Shown here one piece after another: positions 1 to 12,751 of a DNA stretch of 64,000 nucleotides. Position 1 is the stretch's first letter. Every line of letters starts with the position of its first letter. The position numbers and the translations under genes are program-made. The DNA is taken from contig NC_068576.1 of NCBI RefSeq assembly GCF_025698545.1, forward strand, positions 54,098,390-54,162,389, given 5' to 3'. The notes under the pieces are model-generated. The model saw only the letters and a program-made list of their open reading frames with translations. It was not told the origin of the DNA and did no database searches. Origin of the DNA: Gossypium raimondii (taxonomy: Eukaryota > Streptophyta > Magnoliopsida > Malvales > Malvaceae).

Positions 1-334
1 CTCTATCATCACCATCAGAGCTTCCATCATCAGATTTTGCATCGTCACCATCACTTTGTTCCTCACTTTCATCACCTTCAATATTACCATCTTCATCTTC
101 TTCCTTCTTCTCTTCATTCCCCTCTGTTTCGTCCTCATCAGGAACCGCAAACTCCAAGTCAAAGAAAGGGCCATCATCGTCGTCATCATCATCCGTATCC
201 ACCACCTGACGAGTACTCACCGCCGTCACAATCGTAGTCGTGCCGCCGGCTGTGGCTGCAGAACGTGCATTAACACAACCATTACTACCACCACCACCCC
301 CTCTCCAATACTTAAGCAAGCTAAAAGCTTCCAT
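1..334 (-). CDS. MAKR2: Membrane-associated kinase regulator, MAKR2-like (5' end only)
   Basis: The first 111 codons are present; the gene continues off the left edge. The protein opens MEAFSLLKYWRGGGGG, followed by a Ser/Thr/Ala stretch, a run of seven Asp, the block GPFFDLEFAVPDEDE, and then a long Glu/Asp-rich tract. This opening and the FFDLEFAVP box match what I remember of the plant MAKR family, especially MAKR2. MAKRs (relatives of BKI1) are unstructured plasma-membrane-associated proteins that regulate receptor kinases, usually through basic membrane-hook patches and a C-terminal kinase-binding segment; those parts lie outside the window, so the function is inferred from the N-terminus. 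The start at 334 is the only ATG in frame upstream of the conserved block. The leader (about 335–530) is rich in GA on the plus strand. MAKR2 versus a close paralogue is uncertain. Confidence 0.72.
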   Translation of the reverse strand, partial: MEAFSLLKYWRGGGGGSNGCVNARSAATAGGTTTIVTAVSTRQVVDTDDDDDDDGPFFDLEFAVPDEDETEGNEEKKEEDEDGNIEGDESEEQSDGDDAKSDDGSSDGDDR

Positions 335-1163
335 TGTTGGGAGAGCCAGAATAGAGAAAAAAACACACAAAGTTTGAATCTTTGATAACAAAAGAAAGAA
401 AGGAAAAAAAAAAAGGGTTGTCTCTGAAGTGAGATAAAAGTAAACAGGAAGCTTTAGTGTTAATGGGGAAGTACTGAAAATGGTGTTAAAGGTTGAGAAA
501 GAGAGAGAAAATAAAAGAGGGAGAGCATTGCCTTTATTTTGTAATGTATTGTATACGTGGTTGCAGCAACCAACAGGTCAGTCATGTGAGAAAGCAGAGC
601 AGTCTGAAATTTAGACAGAAACAGAAGGCAGAGTTAAAAGACAAAAAAGGTAAGGGAAGTGTGTGTGTGTACGATTGTATACACACACTGTTCGTACTAG
701 TATTAATACAGTGTAAGTGAGTAATTATTACTGTATTTTTGCAGGGAATTAGTTGAGGAAGGTAAGTTCACGTCAGTATTAATATTCATTTGTTACCATC
801 ATAATTTTCAAACCTGGAATCATTATGGTAATCATGTGGTTTATGATGTTATTATTCCTCGAAAATATATGAACGCATCTTTAATGAGAAATCACTTTTA
901 TTAGTTTTTGTGGACTTCTTTTTGTTGATAAAGCATATTTAATGTTATAATTGCATATTATCTCTATTTGGTGCCCTCTGATCCTATGTTAATTAGGGCA
1001 CCGACAAAGAAGCTCATTGGGTTCTAATTTAGCAGGCTAATTACTATACACCATAATTATTGATCTTGTTTCATGAAATTTTACTCAAGAAAAAAGGGGA
1101 GAAAAAGTGAAAGACCAAGGGCAAGGAGCATCAAGGCACAGTTTTAAGGGGAAAATTAAAAAG
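335..1163. other. Upstream region of the MAKR2-like gene, no gene seen
   Basis: This spacer holds the probable 5' leader and promoter of the minus-strand MAKR2-like gene. Purine-rich runs on the plus strand near 385–530 would be CT-rich in the transcript, which is common in plant leaders. A 75-codon open frame at 493–720 has no recognisable content. Nothing else stands out. Confidence 0.4.
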
Positions 1164-1553
1164 GGATAAAGTATTATTTAGCACTTAAATTTGGTAACTC
1201 TTTTCACATTAATCCTTAGTTTTTTTTTTCTTTCGTTAGTTTTAAAACTTGGTAAATTTTCTTATTTTGGTAACTAAACTTGAATTCCGTCAAGATATGG
1301 TAACATAACACTTTGAGATTATATCATATAATTACCTAAAATTTTTAAATATTTTTTTACTAATTTTCAATATATATTTTTTAATATTTTCAAGTACTAA
1401 CGTCACACAATATCGGGGTGCCACATTACCACAATCCAAGTTTAGAGATCAAATTTTAAAAAGTTGCTAAGTTTCAAGACTAATGTGACCTAAAAAATTT
1501 AAGAACCAAATTGAAAAAAGTTACTAAATTAAGGACTAAATGTTAATTTATCC
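1164..1553. mobile_element. MITE with long terminal inverted repeats
   Basis: The left end begins GGATAAAG and continues with an imperfect repeat of about 45 bases containing TTTGGTAACTC and TTTTCA. The reverse complement of the right end begins GGATAAAT and carries TTTAGTAACTTTTTTCA at the matching place. About 390 bases long, with no coding capacity, so a non-autonomous DNA transposon. No clean target-site duplication was found, so the superfamily is left open. Confidence 0.6.
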
Positions 1554-4500
1554 TAAATTTGAGAGAGAGAGAACCCTAAAAAGGAAAGGTGATTTTGATT
1601 CTCGAAGCTATCACCGACTATTGCCTCCACTGAGCTTATCACCTAGAATCCTCAATAAAGAAGTACCTATTTTCGACGTCAAGTATAAATATCGTAAATT
1701 TTAATTATTTTAAATTAAGTATGGAGGTGTGGAAAGTTAATCCGATTACCAGATGTTAGAAGAAGAAGAAGATGAATATGATAATACAAATTTAAACATG
1801 TTGTTTAAAACGATATATATGGGACATGCAAGTACTGTAATCGATTGAATAATGGACTGAATCCGAGGGGTCCAAACCCCTGCAAGCAGCAGAAGCAAAA
1901 AACCCTAACTGTCATTTTACTCGAGTAGTAAAAAAAATTCACGTGGGTGACTAACATGCATGTAGGGGACCTTCCCATACTCCACCTCCGTTTATCCTAA
2001 CTCTTTCGCTTAGAAGCATTGACCTCCACAGACCCTTTATTTTCTTATTAACAAAATACAGCCATGTTTGCTTACATGAACCGATAAAGACTGGTTCAAC
2101 GATGGATGATGCATAAATTAAGTTTTGACTGTATGAGAGAATATGAAAGACAAAGACAGATGATTTGATAGCAACCGTCTGATGTGTTGACAACCCCATG
2201 CATCAATGAGTTACTTGGAGAAGAAAGGGTCCCATTAAAGTGACTGAGCAACACCCCCTTTAATCTTAAATGTAACGAACTGCCATCTGCCTCCTCCTAG
2301 CTAATTAATACCGGTATTAATTATTATTTATTGATTTTTTAATTAGTAACCGGTTAAATGTAAGCTTAATTTATAATTTTACATATTTATTTTCCTTTTT
2401 GGATATTTAAATTATTTTGCCTCAATTTGGCATTTAAACTATGTCTTCTTTATATTTGTTTGTTTGTTTTACATATACTTAAAAAAATATAGCCAATCAC
2501 GTGGTGTTTTTATGTAAAAGATATTGTTTTTGTTAATGGTATATACACATTAAAAAGTATAAAAATGAAAAATATATAAATTTAGAAAAATCTATAAAAC
2601 TAAAATTTTTAAAAAATACGATAATTAAAAAAATTAATAGTATTATTTAAAAATGTAAAAATTAAAAGTATTTTTTATAAAATTACAAAAATTTTAAAAC
2701 ATAGTTATAAAACTCTAAAAGGTTTTTAAATTTCAAGTTTTTTTTTGCAATTACTTGAAATTTAAATATATTTTTTAATTTTTATATATTATTTTGACTT
2801 TTAAAATTTATAATTATATGTTTTAGAATTTAGAATTTTACTTTTATTTTTAATCTTTTTTTCAAAATCTTTTATATATTATATATGATTTATTTACATT
2901 TTTAATTAATACAATATATAATACAAAAAAGGACGCGTGGCATGCCCTAATAGCGCCATGTGGATAGTCAATACTGATCAATGGTCGGTTAAAGTCAAAA
3001 ATAATTTTAATATTTAAACATTTAATTTTATAATATTTTATTTTTTAAATTTAAATTTCATATTTTTATTTTAAATAAATTTTTTCATTGGCCAAAACAT
3101 GTCGAATGACACTTTTTCATTAGCTAAAATTATCTAATAGTTGTTTTTAACGTGGGTTACAAGATGAATGAAATACTTTATATATCTAATTGATAAAAGA
3201 ATTAATTACTGTTGTTTGATAGAAAAAGGAAAATTAAACTGTAAAAGGATTTTATGATTAAAAAGGCAAGATGTGTATTTAATATTTAAATCTAATTTAG
3301 AAGGGAAGTGGCCTAGACTGCAAGCAATCCTTTTGGACTTTTCTGAAGGGCCGCATTCCAACAACTCAAGTAAATTAAAGACGGAACTAGTCAGCACCAA
3401 TTAATAAAATCTTCAAATGCTATTATATTAAGTTATTAGCGCAGTGAGGTGGTAAACATTCTTCATCATTAGGCCATCACATGGAGTTATAAGACATCAT
3501 TGTTAAAGCCTTACTCGGATAAATATTGTAACAATTAAAGGTGTTAATTATTAGGTTTGCATGAGAGCTCCTTTTATTTTTATTGATTATTAATTTTGAA
3601 GTTATAATTATAATAAATTAATCATGATTTTAATTTAAATTAACTTCACCACACATTATTTCTATAAACGGAACTCAGAATTTAAAATTTCAAAACTTTC
3701 AAGGGAGTGTTTATAAATCTGATTGTATAGCATTATGGCTTTAAATTGGTTGCATTATAGGAGTAGAGTCACCTTTTACTTTAGTTTAGAAAAGGGATGT
3801 TATCCACTAAAAATCCCATAATTTCCTAACTATTTGTCTTGTTTATTGGAGGCAAATGTCCAATAGCTTCATACCCCACCCCCCCCCCCCCACTTTCATT
3901 TGTATTTGCATTAATAAATCACTCCAAACTTTAGGAAAACAATGGTTTCTTCAAACCATATATTTTATGTTGGTAATGAATCAAAGCTTTGGCATTTTTT
4001 AGTGCCATTGCTTTGCTTCTATGATCCAAAGAAAAAGCATTTGTCGTTTACGCTTAACATGTTTAACGTTAATAGATTTAGTATTAAAAATTGATAATGA
4101 TTCACGTAACAATTTTGAGAGTCGTTTAAAATTATTCCGATGAAGTTACCTTATGGAACAATTTGTAAAAGAATTATGTTGATCCCTTTTTTAATGTGAG
4201 TCCTTACAGGTTTCAACATATATGGTCCTTCTGGCTATGACTGGGAAGCTTTTAAGAATGAATTGACAAACTCAAGCGGCTTCTATCTTCCTCAAACTTC
4301 CCAATTTGTTAATGAAGGTGCTGAAGAAGTGAATCTTGTAGGTAGATGGTGCACTTGAGATTTTTCAAGAGGATGTTGCTGCTACTGCCACTGATGTTAT
4401 GCTGTTGAAGGGAATATTATTATGAGCCATCCTCCTAAAAATGTGGCATCTATTGAAAAAGGGATCTCCCAAGGAATATAGGGGCCAAACACTTATAATA

Positions 4501-7500
4501 AATTTTTATATCGATGAGACTTTTTGTATCTTTCGTTGTTTTGTTCTTATAAACGATACTAATTATTGATGCAAGATTTGATGTTAGAGGTTAATGACGG
4601 TTCACGTGAGGGTGTTGAGCTATGTTAATGAATTTAGAAATGAATATAAGATTAAGAAGGTTCGACAGAGTTTTCATTTCGTGAAGTGGTGTTTTGGAGT
4701 TGTTTGTGCAATGAATAAAACTTATACAGTCAATAGGCTTGATGTGGGTCTCCCCAACAAATGTCTTATGAGTTAGCAATTAAGTCATCCTAGACTTTCT
4801 TTTACGTGTATTTAGATGTGATTGTAGTACTTTTATTGTCTAGCTATGAAACCACAAGTGGATCTTAATGTAACTTAGTAATGATTAGCGTGCTAAACAT
4901 ATAAGAGATAAGTGTTACTAAAAGTTAAGTAACTATTCCTCAAAATCATACAAGTGAAATAGCTATTTCGTTCTGAGTTGCACCAACTCTTCCTTGTATT
5001 TTTCTCTGATCAATTGACTTAACAACAACACTTGAAATCCAAATTTTAAGCACTTGTATTGAATTGAATGCTCCTACGTCACTCCTATAGTTGCAGAATC
5101 TTTTTTTTCCTTTGGCCCAAACCACGCCATTTTCTAAGCCGCAGCCCAATATTCTGACTTTTATATAGCCCAGAAGAATGGCCCAAAATGCAAGTTTTTC
5201 TCCATTTTTCATTTACAAAACTAAAACTATTCTTGCACCATCGTCTGCATTATTGCCAGCAATTTTTTTGTGTCACAATCCTTTACATGTATATTAGCTG
5301 AAGTTTTTTCTTTTAATTTTTATCTGGAACTGTGTCTAAGTACAAGCTGCTATTATGAAGCCAGTTAAAGAAGGGGCTATTTATGTTCTTTGCGTTGCTT
5401 TTTTCTTTACAGCATCAAATGAGGTAAATTTTAATGCTACCCTACTAGACTTTTTCCTCTACCAGTTTGGCTTTTTGCTGTACCTATTTTAGTTTGTTTG
5501 GTATTGTAGGGCCATCCAATACTTTAGCTTCTCTTTCTTTGTACTATACAACCATAAATTGAATAAAAAGAAGTTTATGAGTGAAGAATTGAACTTTTGG
5601 AATCTAAGGAATTTTATCATGCATTAAACAACTTTAAAAAAGGATTATAATATGGTCTACTAGCCACAAAAAAGCTTTGGAAATATGGTCAATCTGTTAT
5701 AATGCACTTTCTTTCAGGTCTATGAAAGTAATAAATATATATATTTAGATCGTACAATGGTAATTAACTGGCACCTTGAGAGTGGGATTATTCTGTTGAT
5801 TATCAGAAAGGTTATTATTTTGGCTATGGAGAAAGAAAAAAAAAAGAGAATTTGGATGGAATGATTTGAGTGACAGGTGAAATGCTACTTACTGGTTAGT
5901 TTCATGTATGCTTAGCCTATGTTTGAAGTTATGTTCAGCCTACATAGCAACTAATGACTAAAGTGATATAGGAAACAATTGTTTTTCTAGGAGATCATCA
6001 TGATGCTGATGATTATTGACTAATGACATGCCTGCATGCTACAAGTGGACGAATGAATACCCAAATTACAAATTTTGGGTTCTCTTCACCCAATCATTGT
6101 GAAAATGAAAACGTGGGTGATGCAAGATCAGGGCTTACCATCTATACACCATATTATGTCAATGTATATATGTGTGCAGAAATTCATCAGCTTTACTTTC
6201 TGTTTCTTCCACTTTGACGTTGTTTAGCAAGCTTGAAAAGTTACTACACACTGGCTGGGAGGGCTTCTTCCCCATGCATTTGGACTAGGTTCATATCTTA
6301 GAATTATCACACTATTAAGAGGGCTTTACCTGAATACTATCCCAACCTAAATAGGATTAGTCTCAGACTGTACAACAGATGAGGACACCTATGGTTAACA
6401 AAAAAATACTGGTACAAATGGTTTCTAACATTTTAGTTCTAAGGAGGCACATGACCTGCCAGTTCCACTAGGGCGACCTCTTGTGCTTGTGTCTCATGTT
6501 TGTTAAATTGATGGACTCACTGATATCGGTACTGTTAGTCTTTTACATTTCAAATTCAACTTAAGTTTCACAAATTACAAAAACCCCATATGTATGTATG
6601 TATGTATGAATGTAAGGCTTCTTTCTGCGAATTCATACTTTGATTGGTTAGCAGGAACCAGAAATAGGAGTATCATGAGTTCATAACATTACATTTTTTC
6701 ATATTCATCCCCCCATGAGAGGGTCATCATTTGGGTTGAAAAGCACAGATATGGTAGCCCCTGGGCTGAACCTACTTCCTTTTTCTACAAGTTATGAATT
6801 ATGATATTAATCCTATTAGTTGGGAGCTGGAAATGGACACCATGTGTCACTTCTTTCTTGCTTGGGGTACAGTACTCATGAACTGTGTGCACCTTTTATC
6901 AAGGCTTTGTCATATAGAAGCTGGAAGTAGGGTCATCAATATCATGTCAAAGATGATTAATAATTTCCTAATCCTAAATCAATTTTTTTTTTAAATTCAA
7001 ACTTTAAACATTGCAATCTTGTAAAGAGTTTTGACGGTTAGATGTCGGTGTTTTACAAGTTTTGATGCTTTTTTTTTATCATCACATCTTTGTCTCCTGT
7101 ATAAGCTTTTGTTAGCTTCCATTTGGGAAAGTATATTTGTTCTTCATCTGGCCCCATAAGGAAAACTCCTTTTGTATAGCTATTTGGATGATGGTGTAAG
7201 CCTGTAAGGACAATGATGCATATATGTTTCATACATCATAATATGGCTAGGTTTCTGTATGTACAAACTAAACTGCTGGGATATAGCTTTACCTTCAAAT
7301 TTTTATTTTAAAATGGCTAAATATTTATGGAAGTCCATACTCCATATATAGTGGATGAATCTAAAGTGTTTAGCAGCAGAAGAACCTGTTGTGACCTTGA
7401 ATTTTGTTTGTGGAATATGTGCCAACCAACCAATTCATACTTTTTGCTATAAAATTTCTCTTCTTTTTTTTTTGGTTTCCTAACGAACACATGCCCAACA

Positions 7501-8300
7501 TCGTAGAACTTATCCCACCTCCGTTTTTGACAATTTTTAATCTATGGATGCATGAGGGGTTTTTTCAAGAGGTAGGAAGAGTACTTTATCATTTTACTTG
7601 TAATATTTAAGAAATTATCAATTTTTTTAAGAGGTAGTATTAATGCACTTTTGAGAGAATGGGTTCCAATTTTAGAGAAACATTATTAAGGGAGATTATC
7701 ACAAATCCCAAAAATAAATTGTAAAAATATTAAAAATTTCTTTTGAAAAAAAGATATGTAGTAGTATTTCAACTTCTGAAATTAAAATTTTCAATTGGCA
7801 TTGCTTTACAATGATGAGTTTAATTTGGTTGGATTGAATTTTTAAAATTTTTGAAAATTCTTGATTTTATTTTTTATGTTAATTTTGGGTTTTAAATTTT
7901 TCTTTTCTTTTTTTACTTAATTTTCAAAATGGATTTTTGATGGCTTTTTGAACATTATTCGAACCCATACCAACAAGCTTATATTAGGTACTATTATTAG
8001 TCTGCATTTTTATAGGTAGCCATGTACATGTAAATTTCATTAATAATATTTTGTTGAAACATCTAGATATCGTTTTATTTATTTTTGGTGGAAGGCACAT
8101 CACGCCAAATTAACTGATACTCAATTTCAAAAAATTTATTTTCTAATTTAAGTTTAAATAAATAATTTAAAAATATTTATATTTTAATCATAAAATAATA
8201 AAAGTTCTCACCATTTTGCTTAACAATTAAGGATTTTTCTTAGCTGCCCACAATATTAATATGACTTACTTACCTATCATCACAAATCAACAAGACCGAC
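1554..8300. other. Long AT-rich intergenic region
   Basis: No intact gene is visible. Contents noted: a GAA-type run near 1758–1775; several AT-rich stretches (2330–2920, 3000–3180, 7660–8230) of the kind left by old repeats; a run of 12 or more C near 3880; a TATG microsatellite at about 6590–6613; an open stretch near 4206–4340 that may be a decayed exon; and a short signal-peptide-like ATG frame at 5355. The 5300–7600 part is less AT-rich and could contain a non-coding transcript, but I see no known microRNA or structured RNA in it. Confidence 0.4.
4206..4340 (+). pseudogene. Possible decayed exon, family not recognised
   Basis: Directly after a splice-acceptor-like TTACAG there are about 44 codons without a stop (reading includes YGPSGYDWEAFKNEL and SGFYLPQTSQFV). 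The composition looks protein-like rather than random AT-rich DNA. The frame then closes and no neighbouring exon, start or partner could be found. It may be a gene relic or chance; I do not recognise the family. Confidence 0.25.
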
Positions 8301-8307
8301 GAAACTC

Positions 8308-8315
8308 CACGTGTC
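8308..8315 (+). promoter_or_regulatory. ABRE/G-box-like element upstream of the reticulon gene
   Basis: CACGTGTC, an ACGT-core element of the ABA-responsive/G-box class, lies about 75 bases upstream of the TATA box of the RTNLB gene. The position fits a promoter element. Occupancy by bZIP or bHLH factors is inference. Confidence 0.45.
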
Positions 8316-8388
8316 GTAATAATAACAGTTTGGCTGCGTCATTCTCGAAGGTCTCCGTCAACATTAAACGGCCGTTAATCCTCGAACC

Positions 8389-8395
8389 TATAAAA
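8389..8395 (+). promoter_or_regulatory. TATA box of the reticulon gene
   Basis: TATAAAA about 290 bases upstream of the RTNLB start codon, followed by a C/T-rich leader. This predicts transcription starting near 8420 and a 5' UTR of about 260 bases. Confidence 0.5.
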
Positions 8396-8683
8396 ACATA
8401 TTAAAACGTAAATTCCTCATTCATTTTATTATCATTTTTTCACCTGCTCCACTTCGCTTCGGTTTCTTCCGAACCTCCACGTTCGGGTTCCAAACCTATA
8501 AACGGTCCAGATCAAAACCTTCCATTTAGTGGTCCAGACTAAATCGAACGTGTACGCTCTCTATTTAGCCGCAAAAAAGGTCTCGAGCTTAAGAAAGAGC
8601 GCTACAAAAATCTTTCATTTCTCGGGTCTTTTTCGGGGTTCTCTCTTTTTTTTTTCGTCGGATCTTCAACACTTTTTTCAAAA

Positions 8684-10494
8684 ATGGCTGAGCACGAAGA
8701 GAAGAAGCACGAGGAATCGTTGATGGACAGGATAGCAGAGAAGATCCAAGCTCATGATTCGTCGTCATCGGATTCCGATAATGACAAGCCATCGGAATCG
8801 ACGATCAAGGCCAAGGTCTTCCGTCTTTTTGGAAGAGAAAAGCCCGTTCACCACGTTCTCGGTGGAGGCAAACGTATGTAACAATAACCCTTCATTTTTT
8901 TTCAAGAAAATTGTTTTGTTGATGCAAGTATCATCTATATATTGATGGTACAAAAGATCTGCTAGGACTCTGCCATGAAGCGCTTACCCGCTCTCCAAAG
9001 CGTGAGCTAGAGCTTGGCATCGCACTTTGTTTAGAGGGAAAAAAAAGCATATAAAGTATGAACCTTGTTTATGAAGTTAGAATCGTTTCCCTTAAGCATC
9101 AGCCTTTTAGTGAACACCAGTGTCTGTTAAGGGCAATACACAGATCACCGATGCCATTGTTGGTGAATTAACATTATTGATGCAAGTGCTGTTGGGATTT
9201 GGGAATGCGTCGTTCTTCACTCTTTTTTTTTTCTAATATAATACCGGAGCTTTCAATTTTGATGAATTGATGTTGTTTGAGCTTAATTTTGGTTTGATCT
9301 GTTAATTGTTTGTTTTGGCATTGAAATAAAAATTAGGGTATTTCTAGATCTTCCACTGAATTGATGCAATTGGTTCTAGTAAAGTTTACTCTTTTGATTT
9401 ATAACAGCGAAAAAAATTCTGGGTTTATATTAAAAGTTTGAGAACATAGTAGTATTCATTATCAATAACCTTCCCCTATGATAATATTTTGATATTTTTA
9501 ATCTTACCTTTTTAGTGTAATTTGTTAATGATGCCTATGTATGTGTAACAGCGGCTGACATTTTCCTTTGGAGGAACAAAAAGATATCGGCAGGAGCGCT
9601 CGGTGTGGCAACCGTGATATGGATTTTGTTTGAAATGCTCGAATACCACCTTCTAACACTAGTGTGTCATTTGTTGATACTTGCTCTTGCATTACTCTTC
9701 TTGTGGTCAAATGCTGCTACCTTCGTTAACAAGTAAGTGGTTGAATTTTGTTGTTTGCTCTCGGCCGTTGGGTTTAACTTTGGATCCAGTTTTCTTTTTA
9801 CTCACAGTAATGTTACTTTTGATTAGGTCTCCACCACGCATCCCTGAAGTTCAAATTCCTAAGGACCCAGTTATGGAGTTTGCTCAGGCACTTCGGTTTG
9901 AGATCAACCGGGCTTTTGCTGTCCTACGGGATATTGCATCAGGAAGAGATCTCAAGAAGTTCCTATCTGTATGTGGTTTACTTGTACCTAGTGGTTATCT
10001 TTTCTGTTTGATCACTTGCAGATTATTCATCTGATTTGCAATTAAGATAGTGATACAATAGTTACTTAGTTTGCTTTGTTCTGATCATTTTATTCATATG
10101 AAGACTTTTTTTGAGCTACGCTATCATGCATTTGAGAATCATATTGGAACCGGATTCTGATTGTTTAGGTGATCGCCGGCTTATGGATCTTGTCTATTGT
10201 CGGAAGTTGGTGCAACTTCTTAACACTGTTTTACATAGGTATTGAAGTTTCCTTCATTTGCTTTGTCTTTTCCCCCCTATATACATGTTGGTTTCCTGAT
10301 TTTGTTTTAATGGTTTTGCAATAGTCTTCGTACTTCTTCACACGGTACCCGTGCTATACGAGAAATACGAGGACAAGGTGGACCCATTTGCTGAGAAAGC
10401 AATGCATGAGATTAAGAAGCAGTATGCAGTGTTTGATGCAAAGGTTCTAAGGAAGATTCCAAGGGGACCATTAAAGGAGAAAAAGAAGGATTAG
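8684..10494 (+). CDS. RTNLB: Reticulon-like protein B (RTNLB1/2/3 group), 5 exons, 250 aa
   Basis: Exons at 8684–8873, 9552–9732, 9827–9968, 10169–10238 and 10325–10494, all with GT–AG junctions, total 753 nt. The N-terminus is short, acidic and Ser-rich (SSSSDSDND). The reticulon homology domain begins near residue 58 ([20 protein letters not shown]) and contains two long hydrophobic hairpins (about 73–115 and 165–195) flanking a hydrophilic loop with [20 protein letters not shown]. The tail [16 protein letters not shown] followed by a Lys-rich C-terminus is typical of plant reticulons. Reticulons insert hairpins into the outer ER leaflet and curve tubules; the plant B1/B2 members also bind plasma-membrane receptors and Agrobacterium VirB2. 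The length matches the family (about 250–275 aa). Assignment among RTNLB1/2/3 is not resolvable by eye. A partial duplicate of its 3' end lies downstream. Confidence 0.93.
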
Positions 10495-10869
10495 ATTTAC
10501 TGGCCAAGAGGGTTTCTGACATACATTTGGTAGCTGCCTTCCGTGAAAATGTGTTATTTACTATATATCCTGTATCAGTTAGAACCCTGTTTTAATCTTT
10601 TTTCGGTTTTAGTACACAATGGGTTCAAAAAGTTTGATGAATTTGGCATCTTTTGTTTCTAAATCTTGTTTAGTTGTTTTTTGATATGGATCCATATGCT
10701 ATGTGACGATATGTTATCATATTGCATGTTGGTTGGAATACATTGAGTTGAAAGTTTTTTCAACTTGCGTTGTATATCTTTTCAGAATGATCGAGTTTGC
10801 CTTGTGATTGTGACTTCTAATAGTTCTTAAACTTCTGTTCCATCCTTTAAAAGCAAAGTATGCATATGG

Positions 10870-11012
10870 GCCGAGAAAGCAATGCATGAGATTAAGAAGC
10901 AGTATGCAGCGTTTGATGCAAAGGTTCTAAGATTCCAAGGGGACCCATTAAAGGAAAAAAATAGATTTACTGGCCAAGATGTTCTTTCTGATGTGCATTT
11001 GGTAGCTGCCTT
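10870..11012 (+). pseudogene. Duplicated last exon and 3' UTR of the reticulon gene
   Basis: This segment repeats the reticulon gene from 10393 to 10541 (final exon plus start of the 3' UTR) with high identity. Shared landmarks are GAGAAAGCAATGCATGAG and TTTGGTAGCTGCCTTC. Small deletions within it disturb the frame relative to the parent, and it has no upstream exons, so it is a non-functional 3' fragment left by tandem duplication. The missing continuation of the duplicate is found at 13049–13376. Confidence 0.85.
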
Positions 11013-11731
11013 CAAGCTTCTGTTAGATTGACTTTTGTTTGTGTTAAAATATAGAGTAAATTTTTTAATCTAATTTTCTACTTTTTATTTTAAAGAATTT
11101 TATTTTTTTTAATTTAAAAGTTCAGGTCCAGTTTTTATCTCCATTAAAATTTTTCTATTAAAAATAATCTTAAAAACACTTATTAGGATTTTTCTTAAAA
11201 TATTCATTTAAAATCATCATGATAAAATATTTTTTCATGTTGGAATACTGTTATTGACAAAATTTAATGTTAACATTTTGATTGAAATAGTAATATAACT
11301 ATTTAGATTAACTAGTGACATCATAAAATAGATAGTCTAAATTATGTCAACAATGAAAGTATATAGATTAAATCTCAAGTTTCATTGAAGTTTAGTGGTC
11401 AAATTTTATATCTTATAATGTTAAAAGGGCAACGTAAATATAAAAGAAATGAGAAGCTACGTACCCACCTCTAAAACTTAGTATATTCAAATTATATGCA
11501 ATCACGTAATGTTTTTCCGAAATTATATACAACCACATAATGTTTTACCCGAAAAGTTAATGATGTTAACGATTTAGATTAATTAATAGTATTATAAAAT
11601 ACAATGACAAAATTATGGTAAAATTAATGCATATAGATTTAGGCATATCAGAAGAAGTAAAACTAAAATTTAATAAAATGAGAAAAGAAAAACGAGTATA
11701 GTGGGCGGTGTATACATGTCAGCACTTCTCT

Positions 11732-12316
11732 TATATATATTATTTGTTTTATTGAGTTGGTGTTACCTCAACTTGATCACCAACTCGGTTATGAAAATTA
11801 TAGAAATGTCCTTCGTAATTAAAATAGATCATATTATTTGAGGGTATTTTAATCTTTTCATTTTAATAAAATTCAATAAAATATACATAAGGTAGAATTT
11901 GAACTCACATCATTTGCATCAATATAACCTTAAATTTACCACTCAATCAAAACTTCATTTTGATATATTCTTATTTTAATATGCACAAATTATTATTTGC
12001 ATCAGTTGTATATATTAATAATTTTGTTAATTGAGTTAGTGACTAACTCACAATTGATGACAATGCTAAGATAAATAATTGTAGTATATTTAGTACTGTT
12101 TATCTTATTATTTATGTGTTTAAATTTCGTTTTAATCATAATTTAATTCATTATTTTATTTTAATATCGTATATTTTTCATATGTTATTATGATTAATTA
12201 GTTTTAAACCACACGTTTCATAATTTATTGTACGTTATTTTTAAACACACATCTATGTTTTGAATTCGTGGTTTCCACATAAAAACGCGTGTGGTAAGAT
12301 TTCTAGTATATATAAA
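11732..12316 (+). mobile_element. Helitron-like non-autonomous repeat
   Basis: The body begins near TTATTGAGTTGGTG and ends in TTTCTAG followed by T. Just before the end, CCACA…TGTGG forms a short stem with a 10-base loop, 8 bases ahead of CTAG. A 3' hairpin followed by CTRR is the Helitron terminal signature. No coding capacity. A related copy lies near 60640–61140 with the same terminal TTTCTAGTATAT. The 5' end is not exact, and the lack of terminal inverted repeats or a target duplication agrees with Helitron insertion but does not prove it. Confidence 0.42.
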
Positions 12317-12751
12317 CTAGTTTACATACCCACGCGAAGCTCGGATTCATTATGCATATTCATTTATAATTTATTTATATCTATTTATGAAAAATAGTTT
12401 AAATAAAAATAATAAATGAATGATAATTCTAGATTTAAAAAAATTAAGGAATGTATTTTTAGATAAATAAAATATTTTTAAAATTTCAAAATAAATTTGG
12501 ATACATATATATATTTAATAATTTTAAAATATATATATTTGATAAGTTAATAGATAAGTTTTATTAAGATAAATCTTGTTTTTGAAAAAATTCAAAATTT
12601 TAGATTTTTATAATGAAAATTGGAATGCAAAATTTTATTTTATTTTCTTAAAAGTAATATATTTTAAATCATATAATCAACACATAAAAATTAATATTTG
12701 TTTTGAAAAGATCAATTAATAAAATATTTTTGAAAAACAAAACCATATATC

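Noticed and set aside
493-720. A 75-codon open frame upstream of the MAKR2-like gene
   Set aside because: Composition is low-complexity (Lys/Glu/Arg) from a GA-rich leader; no recognisable features.
3870-3895. A run of C bases
   Set aside because: A simple homopolymer, of no evident function and prone to sequencing error.
5220-7640. Candidate microRNA precursors in the less AT-rich left spacer
   Set aside because: No sequence matching the conserved plant miRNA families I checked by eye, and only very short inverted repeats.
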